This document shows positions 6,210-10,840 of a DNA stretch of 10,840 bases, one piece after another. The notes under the pieces are model-generated. The model ran no database searches, was not told the origin of the DNA, and saw only the letters and a program-made list of their open reading frames with translations. The position numbers were made by a program, and so were the translations under genes. Each line of letters begins with the position of its first letter. Within the stretch, counting starts at the first letter, position 1. The DNA is from Actinomyces sp. ICM47. GTDB lineage: Bacteria > Actinomycetota > Actinomycetes > Actinomycetales > Actinomycetaceae. The stretch is taken from the NCBI RefSeq assembly GCF_000278725.1, contig NZ_ALCA01000031.1:1-10840 (forward strand), in the 5' to 3' direction.

Positions 6210-6308
6210 TCAGTGGCGGTCGGCCGTGCGCGAACGCTTCGCGTCGGCGAGCTCGTTGAGCTGGTCGATGTGGGCCTGGGCAACCATGACGTCGATGGTG
6301 GAGAACAT
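6210..6308 (-). CDS. Small 32-aa protein, unknown function
   Basis: The ORF starts MFSTIDVMVAQAHIDQLNEL and ends in a basic, arginine-rich tail before TGA. The ATG at 6308 has AGGAG 7 nt upstream, and a textbook terminator follows the stop. Together these make translation likely despite the small size. The middle is predicted to be an amphipathic helix; there is no membrane segment or signal peptide. I do not recognise a family. It is divergent from the metal-transport operon and may have its own promoter at 6489-6517. It could be a regulatory small protein or a leader peptide, but there is no downstream gene on this strand before the terminator. Confidence 0.5.
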   Translation of the reverse strand: MFSTIDVMVAQAHIDQLNELADAKRSRTADRH

Positions 6309-6442
6309 GAGTGGGCTCCTCGTGGGATCGTATCGGTGATTGTGTCCCTGCTTGACGAGGCCGGGGATCGCCCGGCGGTTCTCGTACGTGGAGCGTGCCA
6401 ACGCGGGTAGCGTCAGCGCGACCCTGCGTGTCAAACAAGAAA

Positions 6443-6479
6443 AAGCGCCGGACGAGCTTGGCAGCTGTGTCAGGCGCTT
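6443..6479 (-). terminator. Terminator-like hairpin upstream of the small ORF
   Basis: AAGCGCC (minus strand 5' arm, 6479-6473) pairs with GGCGCTT (6449-6443). The stem continues with GAC/GTC after one mismatch, and a small AGCT/AGCT hairpin lies in the loop. On the minus strand a TTTTTC tract follows. It starts almost at the predicted start of transcription from the promoter at 6489-6517, so it may end a tiny RNA or act as an attenuator before the 32-aa ORF. Confidence 0.5.
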
Positions 6480-6488
6480 GATGGCTAT

Positions 6489-6517
6489 AGTTTATGCCTC
6501 GGTTTTTCGGCAATCAA
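6489..6517 (-). promoter_or_regulatory. Predicted leftward promoter
   Basis: On the minus strand TTGATT (6517-6512) and TAAACT (6494-6489) are separated by 17 bp, matching four of six consensus bases at both -35 and -10. The predicted start near 6482 lies just before the hairpin at 6443-6479. The plus strand has an overlapping TATAGT (6486-6491), so weak bidirectional activity is possible. Confidence 0.4.
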
Positions 6518-6670
6518 CCGCTCGGACAGTTAGATCCATCGCAGCGAGAACCAAGCAATTGCAAAGGAAATTGGCTGTTCGCATAGCTTTCGAGCGATGG
6601 TGGATGGATGCAAATCGCTGCGTGGCCGGTCTGGTTGTGCAGAACAGGTGTTTTGAGGGGTGTTGGAGGC
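6518..6670. other. Intergenic stretch, nothing recognised
   Basis: This lies between the leftward promoter and the promoter zone of the wall-protein operon. Open frames on both strands are short, lack ribosome binding sites and look incidental. It is somewhat richer in A and T than the rest of the right part. Confidence 0.4.
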
Positions 6671-6703
6671 GGGCGTAGTGGCGGGGGAGTCATGCCAGGA
6701 CTA

Positions 6704-6724
6704 GAATGATAACGATTCTCATTC
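6704..6724 (+). promoter_or_regulatory. Zur-like operator over the operon promoter
   Basis: The 19-bp core AATGATAACGATTCTCATT, flanked by G and C, is an inverted repeat (GAATGA...TCATTC) of the Fur/Zur family type and close to actinobacterial Zur boxes. A TAGAAT -10 element (6702-6707) overlaps its left end; the -35 is weak. A repressor bound here would block transcription of the wall protein and the ZnuA-like lipoprotein when zinc is plentiful. The choice of Zur over Fur or a manganese regulator rests on box shape and the ZnuA-like cargo gene. Confidence 0.7.
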
Positions 6725-6746
6725 AATGACTGTATCTAGAGGACCC

Positions 6747-8996
6747 ATGAACCCCACGACACACAGGAGCCCGGGCCGTGCAGCTGCCCGGGCCCTCGCC
6801 GCAATGAGCCTCGCGGCAGCATCATTCCTCGCACCAACAGGAGCACACGCCGCCGACGCGGCAGGCTCTGGACTCGACTCCGCCACCGAAACAGCAGTAG
6901 CCGAGGAAACGGTGCACGAAGCCTCCGACGCCTCCAACACTCAGGCAGACAACGCAGCCATAACCGACGCGACCACCACAGTTACGACCGACGCAGCCAC
7001 CGACAACGCTGACTCGGCCGACACAACCGACGCGACCGTCACGACCGACGCGGCCGCCGACAACGCAGCCACCACAGCTACAACCGACGCAGCCACCGAC
7101 AACGCAGAAGCGACCGCGACGGACGCGACCGCGATGGCGTCGGCTGCGACGGACGCCGCCACGGCCTCGGGAACCGGGGGAGTGACCACCTGCAACGTCA
7201 TGCGCACCCCGCCCGACGGCACCACCGCCACCCTGAACCGCGGCCACGCCGACATCTTTGACCTCACCTCTGACGCGGCCGGTGCGCTCACCCTGCGCAT
7301 CAAGGAGGACGCCACCGGCTCCGGCGTCCTGCGCGAACCCGAGCAGACCCTCCTCGCGATCCCCGCGAGCACGCTCACCCAGATTCCCGACGGCGTCAGC
7401 CAGACGACTGGCGCGCCCGCCGCCGCGTACCTACTCGGCCAGTCCGGCGACAACCAAGCCACCGTCCTGTGGCCCGGGTGGGACACCCTGGGCATCGCCG
7501 CCGGCGGATACGACGCCGCGCGCTTCCACATCACCTACTCCGGGCCAGCCGACGGGCGCATCTACGCCTTCACATCCAGCTTCGCAGAAGGCCTGAAGGC
7601 GGTCACCGCCGACGGCAGCTACGACCTGGCCCCGGGCGGCGACGACATCGACCAGCCCTACGCCGCCCACAAGCACGTCAACTGGCTGTTCACGCGCGCC
7701 GGCCGCTACACGCTGACCGTCCAAGCCAGCGCCTGGACCCCCGGCAACACCGGCACCGCCAACGCCGTCGCACCCACCCGCACCTACACGATCGACGTGG
7801 CCGACGAAGCCACGTGCCTCGCCGAGGCCGGCCTCACCCCCGGCGGTAATGGCAATCCCGCAGCCCCCGCGCCCGGCGTCAACCCGGGTTCCACGGACGC
7901 CCAGTCGGGAGCCGGGCAGTCGGGCGCTGACGGGGATTCGACCCCGGACACCACAGACCGCTCCGCTTCCGACACCGGCGCTGGAGCGAACGACCCCGCC
8001 CAGACCTCGGGCACAGGTCTGGGCGCGGGCAGCAGCGGGGGAGCGGACACAACCTATGGCGTCACCACCTCAGGCACCACGACCTCGGGCGCTCGCACCA
8101 CCACGTCGTCAGGCGAACGCTGCATTCCCACCCGCGTCACCCGCGAGGCAACGGGAACCAAATCTGCTGCCCCGGCCTCGTCCCAAGCTCCCGCCAACAC
8201 CGCGCGCACCACGCTGACCGTCAGCGTCGGCGAGGGTGCATCCGGTAACGCGACCGAGGGACACTTCGACCTGGGGCCCGCCATCGAAAACGGCAGCCTC
8301 GTCGCCCGCATCAAAGACGACCGCACGCAGCCCGCGCAGTGGGTCGATCCCTCAACCCTGACCTTCGCACTCGGTGAGGCCGCGCGCATCACCGCGCCCG
8401 CAGACCTCGGCTTCGTTGCCACCGCCGGCTCCAGCGTGTGGCTCATTCCCTCCGCCCAAATCGCGGGCGTGCCGTGGCTGGGCCTGAACTCCCAGCGCGA
8501 AGAGATCGTCACCGGAACCACTGGCGGAGTCCAATTCACCCTTGACGCCGTCGAAGGCCCCGGCCGCGTCGCCGTCTTTAACGCGGGCGCGCTCGGTTCC
8601 GGCGTCGGCGAGCACGTGTTCGACGGGCCCGGCTCCAGCTACACGCTCGGCCCCAACACGCACGCCCACCAGAACTGGGTGTTCACCGCCCCCGGCACCT
8701 ACACGCTCACCATCTCCATGCGCGTCACCCCCACCGGCGCGGCCCTGACCGGCTCCGGCTACGGCAGCAGCGGCGAAGTCACCGCCACCGGCGCACTCGG
8801 CACGAGCAGCCGACCCATGGCATCCCAGGTCGTCGGCCGCACCGCCTCCGGCAAAGACTGCGACCTCTCCCTGGCCATCACCGGCGCCGACACCATCCCG
8901 CTGGCCGTCGTCTCGCTCACGTGGGCGCTGACCGGCGCGGCCTGCGTGTGGGTCAGTTCGATCGGCCGACGCAGAAACGTGCGAGCGTTCTCGTGA
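6747..8996 (+). CDS. Sortase-anchored wall protein with two actinobacterial wall-repeat domains
   Basis: A 749-aa surface protein of the kind found next to 'anchored repeat' ABC transporters (TIGR03769/TIGR03773 type, also named choice-of-anchor M). The order is: signal peptide with a cut after AHA (residue 35); a Thr/Asp/Ala-rich low-complexity stretch (~40-140) with repeated TTDAATDNA units; wall domain 1 (~145-350) with GHADIFDL and HKHVNW; a Gly/Ser/Thr/Pro linker (~362-485); wall domain 2 (~489-660) with PWLGL and HAHQNW; then LAITG at 709-713, a hydrophobic segment and an RRR tail. LAITG fits the LAXTG signal of class E sortases, so the protein is probably linked covalently to peptidoglycan. 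ATG 6747 is chosen because AGAGGA lies just upstream and the signal peptide fits. ATG 6726 is in frame but overlaps the operator region and has no ribosome binding site. Its stop overlaps the next start by 4 bp. The likely role is to bind metal or a metal carrier at the wall. Confidence 0.85.
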   Translation: MNPTTHRSPGRAAARALAAMSLAAASFLAPTGAHAADAAGSGLDSATETAVAEETVHEASDASNTQADNAAITDATTTVTTDAATDNADSADTTDATVTTDAAADNAATTATTDAATDNAEATATDATAMASAATDAATASGTGGVTTCNVMRTPPDGTTATLNRGHADIFDLTSDAAGALTLRIKEDATGSGVLREPEQTLLAIPASTLTQIPDGVSQTTGAPAAAYLLGQSGDNQATVLWPGWDTLGIAAGGYDAARFHITYSGPADGRIYAFTSSFAEGLKAVTADGSYDLAPGGDDIDQPYAAHKHVNWLFTRAGRYTLTVQASAWTPGNTGTANAVAPTRTYTIDVADEATCLAEAGLTPGGNGNPAAPAPGVNPGSTDAQSGAGQSGADGDSTPDTTDRSASDTGAGANDPAQTSGTGLGAGSSGGADTTYGVTTSGTTTSGARTTTSSGERCIPTRVTREATGTKSAAPASSQAPANTARTTLTVSVGEGASGNATEGHFDLGPAIENGSLVARIKDDRTQPAQWVDPSTLTFALGEAARITAPADLGFVATAGSSVWLIPSAQIAGVPWLGLNSQREEIVTGTTGGVQFTLDAVEGPGRVAVFNAGALGSGVGEHVFDGPGSSYTLGPNTHAHQNWVFTAPGTYTLTISMRVTPTGAALTGSGYGSSGEVTATGALGTSSRPMASQVVGRTASGKDCDLSLAITGADTIPLAVVSLTWALTGAACVWVSSIGRRRNVRAFS
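6987..7105 (+). repeat. In-frame repeats in the wall protein stalk
   Basis: A 23-bp unit beginning ACCGACGCAGCCACCGACAA occurs exactly at 6987-7009 and 7083-7105, with a close variant at 7044-7066. They encode the TDAATDNA-type repeats of the N-terminal stalk. Such repeats can change number by slippage and alter stalk length without breaking the frame. Confidence 0.6.
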
Positions 8997-10681
8997 GCAC
9001 TCATTCACGAGGCATCCTCTCCTTCCTCCCCCGCCACCCCTCCCGTGGGTGGCGGGGGAGTGGGTGTGGGCTCGCCGCAGCGATGTTCGCGCTTACGGCG
9101 GGGGTCGCCGGGTGCGCGCCTGCGCCCGACCCCGCTCACGATGGCGAACTGCGCGTCGTTGCGACGACCGGCATCCTTGCCGACCTCGTCCGCAACGTCG
9201 CCGGAGACCGCGCCCACGTCACCCAGATGGTCCCCAACGGGGCAGACCCACACTCGTGGGAACCCTCCCTGCGCACCATCCGCGACGTGGCCTACGCGGA
9301 CGTCGCCTTCTCCAACTACCTCATGCTCGAAGAACACGCCCTCATCCGCGCCCTCGACTCCAACCTGCCCGCCGGCTCACGCTCCGTCTCCGTTGCCGAG
9401 GAAGCCGCCAAGAACGGCGCCACCATTCTCCCCCTCGTCGAAGACCGAGCCCTCGACACCCCGTGGCTCGGCATGCGCGTGTGGGGCGACGGCACCGACA
9501 TGGGAGCCACCCGCGCCTCGCAGATCGACCTGACGACCACCGGCGTCGACGGGCCCGGCCAGGCCGCCGCGTACCTCACCACGTCGTTCGGGCAGCCCGA
9601 GATCGCCTTCGCCTCCTCAGACGGCTTCAACGCGGCAGGCGGATACGACACCGACACCGCGCAGCTGCCCGCCGACGCCCACCAACACATGAGCTGGGCG
9701 TTCACCGCCCCCGGCGTGTACCGCGTCCACTTCCGCGCCAACCTGCGCACCACCCCCGGTGCCACGCCGGTCAGCGTCGGGGAAGGCACCGCCGTCTTCG
9801 CCGTCGGCACCCCGCCCGAAGATATCGCCGCCGCCGAAGACCGACGCGTCCTCTCCGCCGGCCACGCCGACATCACCGTCAACCTCACCACCAAGCGCGT
9901 CGAACTCGCCTCCGACGCCGACGCGCTTAGCGGGGACGAGGCCTCGGCCCCCTGCGTCGGCGCATCCAGCGCCGGGGCGGTCGTCGCCTCCACCATGGAA
10001 TGCACAGACCTCGACCACGTCGTCATCGAAGTGCCCACCCGCGCGCTCACGACCATCCCCGGGGAAGCCTCGTTCCGATTCATCGGCGAGGCCGGCGCCA
10101 ACGTGTACATGCTGCCCCAAGCAGTCCTCGGCAAGCACGTCCACGGCGACATCGACCCCCACCTATGGCACGACGTCCACAACGCCCAAGCCTACGTGCG
10201 AGTCATCCGCGACTCGCTGATCTCCGTCGACCCGGGCGGCGAGGCCACCTACCAGACCAACGCCGCCACCTACCTGACGCGCCTCGACCAACTCGACGCC
10301 ACCATGGCCTCGACCATCGCGACAATCCCATCCGAGCGACGCAAACTCGTCACCACCAACGACGCCTACGCGTACCTGGCGAACGCCTACGGGCTCACCG
10401 TCGCCGGATTCGTCGCACCCAACCCCAGCGTCGAACCCTCCATCGCCGACCGAATCAAACTCCAAGCCACCCTGTCCGACTCCTCAATCCCCGCGGTGTT
10501 CCTCGAACCCAACCTGGCGCGCACCCGCTCCACCCTGCGCACCGCCGCCACCGACGCGGGCGTGGACATCTGCCCCCTCTACGGCGACACCCTCGACGAC
10601 CAAGCACCCACCTACATCGACATGATGCAACACAACGCCCGCTCACTGGCACGCTGCCTGGGCGGCAAGGAGATGCCATGA
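8993..10681 (+). CDS. Anchored-repeat ABC transporter substrate-binding lipoprotein (ZnuA-like)
   Basis: A 562-aa metal-binding receptor of the ZnuA/TroA cluster (TIGR03772 type). It should deliver zinc or manganese to a membrane ABC transporter from the outer face of the membrane. A lipobox VAGC places the lipid-bearing Cys at 41. The N-lobe starts ELRVVATTG and has DPHSWEP (His87). The C-lobe begins at HVHGDIDPHLWHD (His390), then TTNDAYAYL (456 on) and LYGDTLDD (Asp532). The gap between His87 and His390 is about 300 residues, against about 70 in simple ZnuA proteins. The extra ~235 residues (about 146-385) are a wall-repeat domain with PWLGM and HQHMSW, then GHADI, IPGEASFRF and VYMLPQ. 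GTG 8993 is chosen as the start because it overlaps the upstream TGA (GTGA), giving coupled translation; the frame is open farther upstream within the previous gene. It forms an operon with the wall protein and the next gene under the Zur-like box. The third usual metal ligand is Asn here. Confidence 0.9.
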   Translation: MSTHSRGILSFLPRHPSRGWRGSGCGLAAAMFALTAGVAGCAPAPDPAHDGELRVVATTGILADLVRNVAGDRAHVTQMVPNGADPHSWEPSLRTIRDVAYADVAFSNYLMLEEHALIRALDSNLPAGSRSVSVAEEAAKNGATILPLVEDRALDTPWLGMRVWGDGTDMGATRASQIDLTTTGVDGPGQAAAYLTTSFGQPEIAFASSDGFNAAGGYDTDTAQLPADAHQHMSWAFTAPGVYRVHFRANLRTTPGATPVSVGEGTAVFAVGTPPEDIAAAEDRRVLSAGHADITVNLTTKRVELASDADALSGDEASAPCVGASSAGAVVASTMECTDLDHVVIEVPTRALTTIPGEASFRFIGEAGANVYMLPQAVLGKHVHGDIDPHLWHDVHNAQAYVRVIRDSLISVDPGGEATYQTNAATYLTRLDQLDATMASTIATIPSERRKLVTTNDAYAYLANAYGLTVAGFVAPNPSVEPSIADRIKLQATLSDSSIPAVFLEPNLARTRSTLRTAATDAGVDICPLYGDTLDDQAPTYIDMMQHNARSLARCLGGKEMP

Positions 10682-10840
10682 AATCCTTCTCTTCTCGCCC
10701 GACTTCCGGCCGCCGGCTCTACGCCCCGGGACTAACGCTTCCGGCCGACGCGGGGCCTGCAGCCGCCCCCGGGGCTAGTCGACGGCCTAGCAACACGCCC
10801 GGCCAGTCCCTGCCGACGCCCCCGGGACTACCGCTTCCGG
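10678..10840 (+). CDS. Start of the next operon gene, probably an ABC transporter subunit (partial)
   Basis: An ATG overlaps the lipoprotein stop (ATGA) and has AAGGAG 5 nt upstream, so a coupled gene begins here; 54 codons are open to the window end. The visible part starts MKSFSSRPTSGRRLYAPGL and continues as a Pro/Gly/Ala/Arg-rich, probably disordered leader with a repeated PGL-x-LP. No ATPase or membrane motif is reached yet. In known loci of this type the next genes encode the ATP-binding subunit and the permease, so an ATPase with an N-terminal extension is the best guess, from context only. Confidence 0.6.
   Translation, partial: MKSFSSRPTSGRRLYAPGLTLPADAGPAAAPGASRRPSNTPGQSLPTPPGLPLP
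10722..10840 (+). repeat. GC-rich repeats in the 5' end of the downstream gene
   Basis: CCCGGGACTAACGCTTCCGG near the left end and CCCGGGACTACCGCTTCCGG at 10821-10840 are direct repeats with one mismatch. Between them lie CGGCCAGTCCCTGCCGAC (10800-10817) and CGCGGGGCCTGCAG (10749-10762), which recur (the latter inverted) in the intergenic DNA at the left end of the window. The repeats are read in frame as PGL-x-LP. Confidence 0.5.

Noticed and set aside
6514..6726. 70-aa leftward frame starting in the Zur-like box
   Set aside because: It is proline-rich with no ribosome binding site, its start lies inside the operator palindrome, and there is no family likeness.
6726..6746. Upstream in-frame ATG for the wall protein
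   Set aside because: It lies next to the Zur-like box with no ribosome binding site. ATG 6747 has AGAGGA and begins a standard signal peptide.
8921..8992. Earlier start for the substrate-binding lipoprotein
   Set aside because: It would overlap the wall protein gene by over 70 bp and place extra residues before the lipoprotein signal. GTG 8993 gives a 4-bp coupled overlap.
9049..9930. Arg/His-rich plus-strand frame within the lipoprotein gene
   Set aside because: It is a shadow frame with extreme Arg/His/Pro bias and no motif; the overlapping ZnuA-like frame is clearly the real one.

Overview
The window looks like a chromosome segment from a high-GC Gram-positive actinobacterium, most likely an Actinomyces/Schaalia-type member of the Actinomycetaceae. 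The evidence is GC-rich codon use, a class E-type (LAXTG) sortase signal, an 'anchored repeat' metal ABC transporter locus of the actinobacterial type, and two perfect ParB-binding parS sites. The parS sites suggest the window lies near the replication origin.

Left part (1-2756): a non-coding stretch with tandem ~43-bp repeats and a strong GC hairpin terminator, then a leftward two-gene operon. This encodes a PLP-dependent class I/II aminotransferase (1428-2756) followed by a D-alanine--D-alanine ligase (367-1404), 23 bp apart.

Middle part (2757-5950): an island bounded by two parS sites (2854-2869 and 5929-5944). It starts with an orphan toxin C-terminal domain carrying a D...ExK nuclease motif but no N-terminal secretion part. 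Four tandem rightward copies of a ~172-aa gene follow, read here as immunity genes; copy 2 has a nonsense codon. Before each of copies 2-4 the last codons of the toxin (AIKGY-stop) and the same ribosome binding site are preserved. This suggests the array grew by stacking toxin-immunity cassettes with the toxin bodies lost. The copies are mosaics of each other and have relaxed, less GC-biased codon use than their surroundings.

Intergenic 5950-6746: a short leftward transcription unit with a predicted promoter, a terminator-like hairpin, a 32-aa ORF with a good ribosome binding site, and a hairpin with U-tract. A Zur-like inverted repeat (6704-6724) overlaps the likely promoter of the rightward operon.

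Right part (6747-end): a translationally coupled operon. It encodes a sortase-anchored wall protein with two actinobacterial wall-repeat domains (6747-8996), a ZnuA-like substrate-binding lipoprotein carrying the same type of domain inserted between its two lobes (8993-10681), and the start of a third gene (10678 onward), expected by context to be an ABC transporter subunit. Three HxHxxW motifs shared by the wall protein and the lipoprotein, together with the Zur-like box, suggest zinc (or related metal) capture at the wall and hand-over to the transporter.
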